DNA from: DAOVQB01 sp023128935
Lineage (GTDB): Bacteria > Eisenbacteria > RBG-16-71-46 > CAIMUX01 > WJJG01
Length of the DNA: 40,147 bases
Assembly: GCA_030628905.1 (NCBI GenBank)
Contig: DAOVQB010000018.1
Span: forward strand, 1 to 40,147
Direction: 5' to 3'
Shown piece after piece: positions 1 through 8,844 of this stretch. The position numbers were made by a program, and so were the translations under genes. Every line of letters begins with the position of its first letter. The first letter of the stretch is position 1. The notes beneath the pieces are model-generated. The model was not told the origin of the DNA, did no database searches, and was given only the letters and a program-made list of their open reading frames with translations.

Positions 1-1
1 C

Positions 2-214
2 TACACGCTGGCCGAGCTGGCGAAGAAGCACGATGTCCACCCGAACATGATCACCCAATGGAAGAAGAAGGCTCTTGAGAGGCTACCAGAGCTTTTCGCC
101 AAGAAAGACGATCATGGGGACGCATCCCATGAGGCTGAATTGAAGGATCTGTACGCGAAGATCGGTCAACTGACGGTGGAGAATGATTTTTTATCCAAGG
201 CCTTCGGTCGGTGA
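2..214 (+). CDS. IS3-family transposase OrfA, C-terminal part
   Basis: This is the last 70 codons of OrfA, the DNA-binding subunit that recognises the ends of the element. The visible part starts inside the helix-turn-helix (LAELAKKHDVHPNMITQWKK) and continues into the helical, leucine-zipper-like segment ending ENDFLSKAFGR, a typical OrfA ending. The TGA at 212-214 overlaps the GTG start of orfB. A T run at 187-193 (T TTT TTA in the orfA frame) is a good -1 slippery heptamer. The -1 frame is open from there into orfB, so an OrfAB fusion transposase is possible. The N-terminus is missing because the window starts inside the gene. Confidence 0.85.
   Translation, partial: YTLAELAKKHDVHPNMITQWKKKALERLPELFAKKDDHGDASHEAELKDLYAKIGQLTVENDFLSKAFGR
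187..193 (+). promoter_or_regulatory. Candidate -1 programmed frameshift site (T TTT TTA)
   Basis: The heptamer is placed with codons TTT and TTA in the orfA frame, the X XXY YYZ arrangement that lets both tRNAs re-pair after slipping one base back. After slipping, the frame reads ATC CAA GGC CTT CGG TCG and runs into orfB with no stop. IS3 elements commonly make OrfAB this way, although many use an A-rich site. No downstream pseudoknot was modelled. Confidence 0.5.
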
Positions 215-1056
215 GCCACAAGCGAAGGGTAGCCTTGGTAGATGGGAGCTGCCCTCGGCTCAGCATCATCAGGCAGTGCGAACTGGTCGAGATTGCCCGT
301 TCGTCTTACTACTACACAGGGAAAGGAGAGAAGCCGTTGAATCTGGAGCTGATGCGCATCATGGACGAGCAGTTTTTGAGAACGCCGTGGTACGGATCGC
401 GTCAGATGGCTCGTCATCTTCGCCGACAGGGCTACAAGGTGGGCCGCAAGCGGGCCCGCCGCCTGATGCGCAAGATGGGACTCAGCGCAATCTATCAGGG
501 ACCACGGACCTCGCAGCCGCACCCGGAGCATCAGATCTATCCGTACATGCTGCGGGATCTGACGATCGAGAGGCCCAACCATGTGTGGTGTGCGGACATA
601 ACCTACATTCCGATGCAACGAGGGTTTCTGTATCTGGTGGCGATCATGGACTGGGCGACCCGGGCCGTTCTGTCCTGGCGCTTGTCGAATACGATGGATC
701 CCGGCTTCTGCGTTGAGGCATTGAAAGAGGCCCTGGCAAAGCACGGCACTCCGGAGATCTTCAACACTGACCAAGGGAGCCAGTTCACCAGTGACGACTT
801 CACCCGCGCTCTGAAGGACGCCAACGTTCAGATCTCGATGGATGGCAAGAGGCGGTGGATGGACAATGTCTTCATCGAGCGGCTGTGGCGCTCACTGAAG
901 TACGAGTGCGTTTACCTGCGGGATCTTGGCTCAGGCATTCAAGCCCAGCGGGAGATCGCAACCTGGATCAGCTACTACAACGAAGAGCGTCCCCACTCGG
1001 CATTCGCCGACGACAAGACGCCGATGGAGATGTATAGTCAGAGAACGGCGGCATGA
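211..1056 (+). CDS. IS3-family transposase OrfB (DDE catalytic subunit)
   Basis: This 281-residue protein is an rve/DDE integrase-core transposase that cuts and joins the element ends. The N-terminal HTH_21-like segment (about 40-95) precedes the catalytic core. Visible catalytic signatures are the first Asp in CADITYIP, the second in NTDQGSQFTS, and the Glu in DNVFIERLWRSLKYE, giving a complete DD(35)E set. The C-terminal YYNEERPHSAF motif is also family-typical. The length is normal and no stop interrupts the frame, so it should be functional. Translation may start at GTG 211 by coupling with orfA (GTGA overlap), or arise as the OrfAB fusion by -1 frameshifting. Confidence 0.93.
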   Translation: MSHKRRVALVDGSCPRLSIIRQCELVEIARSSYYYTGKGEKPLNLELMRIMDEQFLRTPWYGSRQMARHLRRQGYKVGRKRARRLMRKMGLSAIYQGPRTSQPHPEHQIYPYMLRDLTIERPNHVWCADITYIPMQRGFLYLVAIMDWATRAVLSWRLSNTMDPGFCVEALKEALAKHGTPEIFNTDQGSQFTSDDFTRALKDANVQISMDGKRRWMDNVFIERLWRSLKYECVYLRDLGSGIQAQREIATWISYYNEERPHSAFADDKTPMEMYSQRTAA

Positions 1057-1258
1057 TCAAGCATGGGGAGTCCACCTTAACCAAGCCGCCAGACTGTCCA
1101 AAGAATGGGGACCACCTCTAACATCACGGCTCTCAGATCCATGAAGCAGCCAACGTTCTTGAATCTTAATGGATGCGTGTCCTTTGATGATTACTCAACC
1201 CTCCATTGTCTGGAGCAGTTGCCCACATGTCCTCCGCCCAACCAACCAGGGAGTGGGC

Positions 1259-3400
1259 CTACTCCCGGATGGTGTGGAGAAAGACAGGTACCTGCACCCC
1301 CGCCCGCGAACTGCTCAGGCCCTGGTGGATGAATCGGACCTTCTTCTGGAGTGCCGGCTCGCTGTCATGCAGCATCCTGTTGAGGGTTCCCTCCATCTCC
1401 CCCCAGATCAGACGCCGATCTCTGCGGAGTGTGGCGAGTAGGTCTCGGAGATTCGACCGCGCCCAAGGCTCCGATACCTCTGCACCCTTTCTCGATTCCG
1501 TGCATCGAAAGGGAGATCCCTCATCCCCGAAGTAGCAGTATGGCGACACCTGCTGCACGTCGAGATCCTCAGGCGTAGCGAGGCACACCCTGGCCCTCTC
1601 CAGTGCCTGGGTCTCCCCGAATGTCTTGACGCAGTTGGTGACCAGACACAGAAGGACGTCCTCGACAGACAGCCCGGCTGCCGTGAAGTGCCAGCTGTCC
1701 ACGAAACCCGTTGAGGGCGGATCGCCTGCTAGCGGATCATCACGTGACCCCAGAACCAGGACACGGTCGGAGATGAGATCTGCTGATTCTCCTGACTGGG
1801 CATTCACGTGAGCCATCACCGTGAATAGATAGAAGCTTCTCTCTCGTCGGGGAGCATGCGCGGGCAGCCACCGGCGAGAGCTCTGCCATCCTACGAGCCG
1901 GTCCGGCTTCCCCCGCCCGCCCGCGTGGTCGACAGCACTGTGACAGTGTAGCTGTACCGTGAAGGATTGAACCGTCTGGGCCTCCATCACATGGATTTCT
2001 CTGCCGCCCAGGAGATCCCCAGAGGTAGCCCACGACAGCAGATTCGCCCGCTCGACATCGAAGGAGAAAAGTACCGTTCCAAGATCGATGCGGTGTTCCG
2101 AAAAGACATACTCGTCTGGCCTCGTTCCGATACTGCTATGCACTGGACAGCGGTCCAGCGGCTGAAACCCGGCTAGTTGAAGACCTGGGTACGGTAAACC
2201 CTTCGGGACAACCGTGACACGAAATGACTCCTCCGCACACAGCTCGAAGGGATCCTCCGCTCGCACTACGATGGTCGCCGATCCTCCGCCCGATTCAGCG
2301 ACGTATAGATCCAACTCCTGATTCGCGCTGATGCGTGCCCGCACGAGTTCTCCCGCGGTGTTCGAGACAATGTGATAGGAGAGGTGATCGTGCGGGGTGT
2401 CGTCATCACCGAACACGGAGTCGAGAATCGCGTAGGTCATCAGAGGTGGCGACCCGACGGCGACCCTTAGGTCCGCGATTGGAGCCCGGACATGAGGTGC
2501 AATCGGTTCGGGGATCACGTCCTCGTACACATGCACCGCTGCGATGAGGATCGCCTCTACCGCGGCGATCGCGATCGTTTCATCCGAATGGTTGTTGACT
2601 TGGAACGTCAGAACCGCCCCTGAGGCCCCCTCAGCCAGTGCGGCTGCAGGCTCCGCCCTGTTGGTCACCAGAATGGTGCGATCTGCATAAGAGCGGAGTA
2701 CCATTGGAGTTGTGCTATCCCCGTGCGCTCGCAGCTGCTGCGAGATGCCTTCCGAACGAAGCATGACGCTCCCACTCGTGAGCTGCAGCTCCGATGCATT
2801 GGGAGGAACGACTTGGTCCGGCTGCCGAGTTCGGAGCTGCCAAGCGACGAGCGACCCTCCGAGAATGATCGCCGCGGCCAATGATGCTGCGATCCAGCGC
2901 GTGTTCCATCGAGCAGATCGGCGACCCAGCAATATCCCGCTCCCGGAATCAGCGGGGGCAGATTGTGAAGTTCCACCGCCAGCTTCCCCACACACGTTCT
3001 GAAGCGCAGATCCAACAGCCTCTACAAGGCGGTCAAGATGCATCTCGATGGGGGGATCGAGCGCGTCCAGCCACTGCTGGCTGGACAGATCGAGTTCCAG
3101 CTTGGCGGATAGGGGGGTGTCCTCGATCCGAAACGGAATAATCGTGCAGCCCTTGCTCGCAGCCCGCTCGATTTCCCTCTGCACTCGATTGGACGAGTTC
3201 GACGAGGACGAGAAAACGAGAACCATTGAGGGACAGACATTGATCGCTGCGATGATTGCTTCACGATAATCCTGTCCGGGCAGGATATTGCGTGGTGCGA
3301 TCCAGCAGCCGATGCCCTGTGACTCAAGCGCTTGGCAGACTCGTTCGGCAATGGTGCGATCCTTGCTCGAGTGGCTTATGAATACAGACGGGGCAGCCAT
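1259..3400 (-). CDS. Membrane-anchored TIR-domain protein with a large C-terminal, probably extracytoplasmic, region
   Basis: The protein has 713 residues from an ATG at 3400, chosen because GGGAGG lies 9 nt upstream; an in-frame ATG at 3466 lacks this. Residues 1-140 are a TIR_2-type domain: VFISHSSKD, the W-APR-I-PG-Y stretch, and VQREIERA-SKG, where E76 lines up with the catalytic glutamate of NAD-cleaving TIRs such as SARM1. A Gly/Ser/Ala-rich linker follows, then one transmembrane helix at about 168-188 preceded by several Arg, which predicts the TIR inside and the rest outside. Residues about 313-398 look cadherin- or dystroglycan-like (FGDDDTPHDHLSYHI). The remaining roughly 300 residues are unrecognised. 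It is divergent from the DUF4062-NACHT gene across a 282-bp intergenic region. NADase activity is inferred, not shown. Confidence 0.85.
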   Translation of the reverse strand: MAAPSVFISHSSKDRTIAERVCQALESQGIGCWIAPRNILPGQDYREAIIAAINVCPSMVLVFSSSSNSSNRVQREIERAASKGCTIIPFRIEDTPLSAKLELDLSSQQWLDALDPPIEMHLDRLVEAVGSALQNVCGEAGGGTSQSAPADSGSGILLGRRSARWNTRWIAASLAAAIILGGSLVAWQLRTRQPDQVVPPNASELQLTSGSVMLRSEGISQQLRAHGDSTTPMVLRSYADRTILVTNRAEPAAALAEGASGAVLTFQVNNHSDETIAIAAVEAILIAAVHVYEDVIPEPIAPHVRAPIADLRVAVGSPPLMTYAILDSVFGDDDTPHDHLSYHIVSNTAGELVRARISANQELDLYVAESGGGSATIVVRAEDPFELCAEESFRVTVVPKGLPYPGLQLAGFQPLDRCPVHSSIGTRPDEYVFSEHRIDLGTVLFSFDVERANLLSWATSGDLLGGREIHVMEAQTVQSFTVQLHCHSAVDHAGGRGKPDRLVGWQSSRRWLPAHAPRRERSFYLFTVMAHVNAQSGESADLISDRVLVLGSRDDPLAGDPPSTGFVDSWHFTAAGLSVEDVLLCLVTNCVKTFGETQALERARVCLATPEDLDVQQVSPYCYFGDEGSPFRCTESRKGAEVSEPWARSNLRDLLATLRRDRRLIWGEMEGTLNRMLHDSEPALQKKVRFIHQGLSSSRAGVQVPVFLHTIRE

Positions 3401-3682
3401 AGTCGGGAACCTCCCGGAAATCTCGCCATCGGTAGACATCGCCGCCAGTCTACACTCCCCGGGCATCAGGAATAAGGCGTAGGCTCGGATTCCGAGTCTT
3501 GCTCCTGCCCATCCTGTAGGTCCAATCGCCCTTCATTCCTTAGAGTTGATCGATCTCGTCAATTAAGGGAATCTACCTTATGCAGAGCTTCCCAAGGAAG
3601 CACTCAGCAGGATCCTATCCGAACTACGTGAGGAGCTAGCGTAGACTGGGGATATCAGAGCGCGGCGCATTCGGAGTATCCT
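3401..3682. promoter_or_regulatory. Divergent intergenic region between the TIR and DUF4062-NACHT genes
   Basis: This 282-bp stretch separates two genes read in opposite directions and must carry both promoters. Ribosome binding sites are visible at each end: GGAGG for the minus-strand TIR gene and GGAG six bases before the ATG at 3683. No strong -35/-10 pair with good spacing was recognised and no tandem repeat or hairpin stands out. Confidence 0.45.
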
Positions 3683-4612
3683 ATGCCAGCTACCCTAAAC
3701 ACCATCCGGGTCTTCATCTCCTCCACTTTCCGCGATATGGAGGCGGAGCGGGAGGAGCTGATCAAGCACATCTTCCCCCAACTCCGCAAGCTGTGCGAGG
3801 CGCGCGGGGTGGGGTTCGCCGATGTGGACCTCCGCTGGGGCGTCACCGAGGAGCAGACCGAGCGCGGCGAGCTCCTGCCGATCTGCCTGGCGGAGATCGA
3901 CCGCTGCCGCCCGTTCTTCATCGGCCTCTTGGGCGAGCGCTACGGCTGGGTACCCCCGCCGGGTGCGATCCCGCAGGAACTCATCGCCGAGCAGCCGTGG
4001 CTGGCTGAGCACCGTGAGAAGAGTGTAACGGAGCTGGAGATCGCCCATGGCGTGCTCCGCAATCCAGAGATGGCCAGCCGGGCCTACTTCTACTTCCGTG
4101 ACGAGGCATATCTCGATCAGATTCCTCCCGAGAAGCGGGCCGACTTCGTGGAAACAGACCCCGTGGCCCGGGACAAACTAGCCGCCCTGAAGACCGACAT
4201 CCGCGAGAGCGGCGTAACCTGGAAGGAGTATCCGGACCCCAAGGCCCTGGGACAGGCGGTTCTGGGTGACCTGACCGCAGTGATCGACCGGGAGTTTCCA
4301 CCGGAGCACGCTCCGGACGGCCTTGAGCGGGAGGCCCTGGAGCACGAGGCTTTCGCCCAGAGTCGCATGGGGTCTACATCGGCCGTCAGGAGTACTTCGA
4401 CCGCCTGGATGAGCATGCCGGCAGCAGCGCGGACGGCCCGGGAGTGGTGCTGCTGGGCGAGTCAGGTTCGGGCAAGTCGGCGCTCTTGGCCAACTGGGCA
4501 ACCCGGCATCGCGAGCAGCATCCTGACGATCTGGTGCTACTGCATTTCATTGGTGCCAACCCCTACAGCGCCGACTGGATGGTCATACTCCGGCGTGTGC
4601 TGGCGGAGCTGA
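3683..4612 (+). pseudogene. DUF4062-NACHT-TPR gene, 5' part (DUF4062 domain); frame lost at about 4370
   Basis: The first about 230 codons encode a DUF4062 domain, recognised by IRVFISSTFRDMEAERE, VDLRWGVTEEQ, CLAEIDRCRPFFIGLLGERY and VTELEIAHGVL. This is the N-terminal module of nephrocystin-3-like and other STAND proteins and has a Rossmann/TIR-like fold. The start is supported by GGAG six bases before the ATG. At 4369-4372 (GGGG) the frame is lost. Beyond that point this frame gives a nonsense tail, low in family character, to a stop at 4612. The true continuation (VYIGRQEYFDRLDEH) lies in the -1 frame from 4372. No convincing slippery site is present, so a one-base deletion or a sequencing error is more likely than programmed slippage. 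It is read divergently from the TIR gene. Confidence 0.8.
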
Positions 4613-5691
4613 AACGGCGGTTTCAGATCGAGCACGAAGTACCCGAGAAGCCCGAGGCTCTGCGCTCTGCCTTTGCCAACTGGCTTCACATGGCAGCCGC
4701 CCGGGGCCGGGTGGTGCTGGTGCTGGACGCGCTGAACCAGCTGGAGGACAGGGATGGTGCTCCGGATCTGGTGTGGTTGCCGCCGGTGATGCCCGGCAAT
4801 GTGCGCTTGATCATATCCACGCTCTCCGGGCGGCCGTTGGCGGAACTGACCAAGCGTGAGTGGCCCACGCTGGTGGTTGAGCCGTTTGAGGAGGAAGAGC
4901 GAAGGCGGTTCATCGATAAGTACCTCGTCCAGTATGCTAAGTCACTCAGTGCCGAGCGGAGCGAGCGGATCGCATCTGCCCCGGCGGCGGCCAACCCGCT
5001 CTACGTACAAGTGCTGTTGGAAGAGCTGCGGGTCTTCGGCTCTCACGAGCGCTTGGAAGAGCGGCTCGAGCACTATCTGACGGCGCGCACTGTAGACGGG
5101 CTGTACGAGCTGTTGGCTGATCTGTCCTTCTTCGCTGCCGCGTGGAAAGCCTCCGAGTTCGAAGTCAAGGCGCACTGGGCTCACGTGGAGAGGGGCTCGG
5201 AGTTCCGGATGGTCGATGCCTACCGTTCGTTGCTAGATGATCAGGCAGCTCCCGAGGTAAGCGATGTCTGGCTCGTCGGATCGCTTCTTGGCGACACGGG
5301 CCATCTGGCAGAGGCATTAGCGCTGCGAGAACACCTCGTCGCGCTTTACCGTGAGGCCGGCGACCAAGCAAACCTCTCCGCGTCGCTGGGCAACCAGGCG
5401 GTGATTCTCGCTGGCCACGGCGATCTCGACGGCGCGATGGCGCTGCACCGTGAAGAGGAACAGATCTGCCGCGAGCGGGGGGACAAGCACGGGTTGTTGA
5501 TTTCGCTGGTCTGCCAAGCGCTACTACTGTCTGGGAAGCTGAACCGCCGGCGGGAAGCATTGCCGCTCGCAGAAGAATGCGATCGCCTATGCACTGAATG
5601 CGGCTTCCTTGCCGAGGCTAAAGACGTCAAGCGGCTCCTCCATATTGTACGAACCAGGGCAGAAAAGAAGTGGTGGCAGTATTGGAGGTAG
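4372..5691 (+). pseudogene. DUF4062-NACHT-TPR gene, 3' part (NACHT NTPase and TPRs), out of frame with its 5' part
   Basis: This frame continues the gene from 4372 with VYIGRQEYFDRLDEH and then the P-loop GESGSGKSALL, which is the Walker A of a NACHT/AAA STAND ATPase. Walker B is VVLVLDALNQLED and a sensor-like segment is VRLIISTLSG. If translated alone, the first usable start is the GTG at 4444, giving 415 residues. After LYE at about 5109 the sequence jumps to LLADLSFFAAAW, whereas relatives as I recall them have some 150-200 further residues (winged-helix and helical region) between these two segments, so an in-frame deletion is likely. The C-terminus has about three TPR-like repeats (GNQAVILAGHGDLDGAMALH). 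Intact relatives have many more TPRs. The gene looks decayed, though an active fragment cannot be excluded. Confidence 0.75.
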
Positions 5692-5973
5692 TCGGGATCT
5701 CCCAGATCTGAGGCTTTTGCTTCTCAGGTGCGAGGCTCCAGGGCACAGAGAAGAATCCTGGGTGGACGATTGGCGATGCTTTTGCGGATGTTGCGGAGCG
5801 GAAGATGGGCCTGTGAGAGTCACCACGTCGGCCAGCTCCGGGCAGGAGGACTCCGGTTCCAATGACCGGGGGGCGCCAGTGTTCCGGTCGGCTATCATGT
5901 CTGGCCCGCTGCCGAGCGCCCGCGGATGGCACAAGCCTGAAGAGGAGACCGGCGTTCTCGAGAGATACTTCTA

Positions 5974-6360
5974 TCAACATGTCCAACAGGCCGGCCGGCG
6001 CGTCGTGGACAAGAGTTGGTGGGTGGGGAGTGCAAGAACTCGGTCACGTGTGGGGGCCCGGTCTGGAGCTTCAGGGGAATCAGCCCGGATTCCCAAACCA
6101 TGAAGCAGCAAGCAGAGGTAGAAGCAGCTGCGCTGTGCCGAGGGGCAAGCGACTGCCCCCTGAAAGAACAGCTGGCGAGGCTTGAACGGCTTCGGGACCT
6201 TCAGCGGCCGACTCCCACAGCGCGTGTCCTCGCAGTGCTCCGACCCAACCTCCACTTGAACGGGGGTCTTTCTTCTCGGGGCCACACCATTGATGTTAAC
6301 CTCCAGCCCGTTCTCAGGCCCAGGAATCTCAAGTTGGATCGTCTTCCTCGTTGAAGCCAT
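5974..6360 (-). CDS. Possible small protein with a PEGA-like segment (uncertain, perhaps a remnant)
   Basis: The frame gives 128 residues from an ATG at 6360 that is preceded by GAGG six bases upstream, a good ribosome binding site. Residues about 18-50 (LEVNINGV, then KTPVQVEVGSEH) recall the PEGA pattern, a small beta domain found in surface-associated proteins. The second half is Cys- and Pro-rich and does not look like a folded domain, so the reading frame may be broken after about residue 65. No hydrophobic signal is present. It is isolated between a damaged gene and an operon on the other strand. The ORF may be spurious. Confidence 0.3.
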   Translation of the reverse strand: MASTRKTIQLEIPGPENGLEVNINGVAPRRKTPVQVEVGSEHCEDTRCGSRPLKVPKPFKPRQLFFQGAVACPSAQRSCFYLCLLLHGLGIRADSPEAPDRAPTRDRVLALPTHQLLSTTRRPACWTC

Positions 6361-6489
6361 TCTCTACCTCATGCAAGGGGAATCCTGCAGCTCTGTCTCG
6401 CACTTTCTGTAATACCCAATCCGTGGCGGATTGTCGCTGCCGCCCTCACCCGGTTGAGTCGTCGAAGGTGGCGCAGGGTCTAGGGCGCC

Positions 6490-6506
6490 ACGCCAAGGCT
6501 TGGCGT
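6490..6506. repeat. Perfect 17-bp palindrome
   Basis: The sequence acgccaag-g-cttggcgt has two perfectly complementary 8-base arms around a single G. It has no T run, so it is a poor intrinsic terminator, and no gene ends next to it. It could be a protein-binding dyad or chance. Confidence 0.5.
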
Positions 6507-6828
6507 CAGGGACAGCCCGCGGCCAGCGTCACAACTCAACCACACAACTCAACAACGGCTCTTTGGGCGTGGGCCCGTAACGTCCTACTGAACCATCACA
6601 TATCACACTATGCTGCTGATCATATTCCAATGGCAAGGGTCTTGCACTCCCTGACTACAGGCACGCGGACTCCTGATCTCACCTCGCTGCCCAGTGACCG
6701 CGCAAGGAGTTCCGCCGCGGTTGGCTTGGAGGTGCTCGGGTAGGAATGACTGGCGCTCAAGTTTGAGGGTGTGCCCTTTCTGGTCAAGCAAACTGGATTC
6801 GGCCCCTCAGTTTTCCAGGAGGCAATCA

Positions 6829-8844
6829 ATGAAAGCACCGCTTGTCTCGCTTATTGCGCTGGTGGCGCTGACGTGGGCCGCTAGCGGAGGAGATTCTGTG
6901 GAGAATCCCGCAGCGGCAGCGTCTGGCGATTCCAGCGAGATCCATTGGGATTTGGAGCTGTCATCTAGTGCGGGCCATACGGGACGGATCCAGCTTCGGA
7001 CAGATGGCCAACTGCACGAAGGTCCCGGCGCGACCGGGTTCTCGCAGGCCGCATATCACTTCCACCCGATCGATCCGCATACTGGCGGACTCGAGGAGCC
7101 GGGGATCCCCCTGGACGCAGACTTCAACAGATTGGACGAGACGGGGGGTGACAATCGAAGTGATGGCTCCGCCGCTGGCCAGGGGCCGGACCGAGACGAA
7201 TGGGAGGATCTGGTCAGTCGAGTGAGGGGCTGCCTCGACGTCAATAGCGTGTTCACGGCAGAGTGCCAACGGGTCTGGAATGACTTCCGCGAAGCTGTGC
7301 GCAAGGAGATTGAACGACTGCGGCTTAGCTGCGCAGCCGGTTCGGACGCGGCGTGCCAGCGGCTCCGGGCTGTCCAGGCGTGGTATCGTGCGCTACTGCA
7401 AGAGCGACTGGCGCTCCTCAAACAGCTCTACGCCGAACGTTGCGCGCGTCCCTCTGCTGCGGATGCCCTTTTCTGTGCGGAACTGGAGCAGGAAATCGAA
7501 GACCTTGAAGAAGAACTGGCCGGGCTTGGAGAAGAGACAGACGAGACGGGCGAGGCCAACTACCGTTTTGACCTCGATGACCGCGTTGCAGCGATGCTGG
7601 CTGCGGAGCAATGGTCGGCGCTCGCGCAGATCATTGAGAGTGAACCAGAAGCCGTACTGTCACCGCTGGCCCGCCTGGTACTGGGCCATGCCTTCGTAGC
7701 TACGAACCGAAACAATGAGGCCTACCGTCTGTTCGCTAACTCGTCCGACCCGGCCTCACTTGCTGGTTTCGACCGCTGGACCCAGCAGCTTCTAACGGCC
7801 ATGCCGGATGCGGCCGCAGTACGTTATCTGCGGGGTGACGCCCTCGCCCGTCAGCGAAGATTCACGGAAGCCCTAGCGGTGTTCGATGCGCTGTTGTCTA
7901 CCACTTCCCCGGAGGGACACGCGCTAACCATTGCCCTGGCCTGGAACGCCCGGGGTCTTGTACAGATAGCGTTCGGAGCTCTCGAAGCAGCAGGGGATGA
8001 TTTCTTCGAGGCGACGTGTCTCGCCCCGGACCTCGCCGACGCCCACGCAAACTTGGCGGCGCGCACCCTCTTGCTCAGCGACGGCTTGGAAGGGGCCTAC
8101 GAATCCGCAGGTCAGGCACTGCAGCACTCAGAGGATTTCATCTGGGCGCTAGTCTCACAGGCCTGTCTGGAAATCGTCCGCGGCAACTGGGCTCGCGGCC
8201 GCGAGCAGCTCGAAGCCCTGCTGAAGGATCCCGACGCCTCTGCGGTCGCCGACTATGACCTCGCCCGTCTCTTGCAAGTGAACATGGAGTTCATGCAGTC
8301 GGAGCTAGCTAGCGCCGATGTCCCGGGGAGTGTCATCCAGAGAGTGGGAAAGGACCTTAGTGACGGTATGGCTTGGGCGAATAACCGCATACAGGCTGCA
8401 GCCAACGGAGCCGCCGCGGCATGGAACCGACACGAGGCGCGAAGTGCTGCAACGGATCTGGGCATCTCGCGTGGGATGACTCAGATAGAGCTTGGTCTCC
8501 AGAAGACGGGCCCAGGTGTCGGGTTTGATTTCAAGTACCAGAACATGACCCGTTCAGACCCTGCTCACAAGCCGACCTCCTATAGAGAGCGGATGAAGCT
8601 CGTAGACAACAATCGCATCCGTCTCGCCCAGGATTTCAACCGGATCCAGCAGAACCTTCATGAAATAGAAAGAAGCATCTACAGCACGCCACCGCCTCTG
8701 CGACCAGGCGGCGTGCGCACGCGCGCGCAGCGCAATGTCTTCGATGGTATCCCGTGGGGATTCTGGACTGAGTTCGGTCTCCACTACGTCTCGTTTGCCG
8801 AGTTGATGGAGATTGAGGAAGCTCCAGAGGGAGGTGAGAAATGA
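6829..8844 (+). CDS. Secreted TPR protein, first gene of the probable RelA-SLOG-RyR operon
   Basis: The protein has 671 residues from the ATG at 6829, chosen because AGGAGG stands 6-7 nt upstream and a signal peptide (MKAPLVSLIALVALTWAASG) follows; the frame is open further upstream but without these features. Residues about 120-250 are charged, helical and Cys-containing (RGCLDV, TAECQRVW, CAAGSDAACQ), probably a disulfide-stabilised helical region, ending in an acidic coiled coil (LEQEIEDLEEELAGL). Residues about 260-520 hold TPR-like helical pairs, for example RRFTEALAVFDALL. The C-terminal 150 residues are unrecognised. Export to the periplasm or surface is expected. Its TGA overlaps the next ATG (ATGA), implying translational coupling. 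Confidence 0.8.
   Translation: MKAPLVSLIALVALTWAASGGDSVENPAAAASGDSSEIHWDLELSSSAGHTGRIQLRTDGQLHEGPGATGFSQAAYHFHPIDPHTGGLEEPGIPLDADFNRLDETGGDNRSDGSAAGQGPDRDEWEDLVSRVRGCLDVNSVFTAECQRVWNDFREAVRKEIERLRLSCAAGSDAACQRLRAVQAWYRALLQERLALLKQLYAERCARPSAADALFCAELEQEIEDLEEELAGLGEETDETGEANYRFDLDDRVAAMLAAEQWSALAQIIESEPEAVLSPLARLVLGHAFVATNRNNEAYRLFANSSDPASLAGFDRWTQQLLTAMPDAAAVRYLRGDALARQRRFTEALAVFDALLSTTSPEGHALTIALAWNARGLVQIAFGALEAAGDDFFEATCLAPDLADAHANLAARTLLLSDGLEGAYESAGQALQHSEDFIWALVSQACLEIVRGNWARGREQLEALLKDPDASAVADYDLARLLQVNMEFMQSELASADVPGSVIQRVGKDLSDGMAWANNRIQAAANGAAAAWNRHEARSAATDLGISRGMTQIELGLQKTGPGVGFDFKYQNMTRSDPAHKPTSYRERMKLVDNNRIRLAQDFNRIQQNLHEIERSIYSTPPPLRPGGVRTRAQRNVFDGIPWGFWTEFGLHYVSFAELMEIEEAPEGGEK

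Larger units (their letters stand above)
1..1119 (+). mobile_element. IS3-family insertion sequence, left part cut off by the window edge
   Basis: The element contains the end of orfA, a complete orfB overlapping it in the -1 frame, and a probable right terminal inverted repeat at about 1095-1119 (tgtccaaagaatggggacca and following bases), which resembles the ends of many IS3-family elements. The left end is outside the window, so the inverted repeat pairing and the target duplication cannot be tested here. The element sits about 140 bp beyond the 3' end of the minus-strand TIR gene and does not seem to interrupt it. The family assignment is firm; the exact right boundary is an estimate. Confidence 0.85.
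5692..6828. other. 1.1-kb region without a convincing intact gene
   Basis: Several overlapping open frames occur on both strands but none has the composition of a real long gene. The best candidate is a minus-strand frame starting at 6360 (listed separately). A perfect 17-base palindrome (8-bp arms around one G) lies at 6490-6506, followed by a CA-rich stretch at about 6530-6555 with repeated acaactcaac. No tRNA, transposase or integrase was recognised. The region may be a graveyard of decayed genes after the damaged NACHT gene, and it must contain the promoter of the operon that begins at 6829. Confidence 0.5.

Noticed and set aside
4361..4376. Programmed frameshift joining DUF4062 to NACHT
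   Set aside because: No slippery heptamer: the P-site ATG could not re-pair after a -1 slip to CAT. A lost base or sequencing error is simpler.
6525..6600. Integron attC-like site
   Set aside because: The CA-rich stretch has acaactcaac copies, but no pair of RYYYAAC/GTTRRRY core sites with a matching stem was found and there is no integrase.
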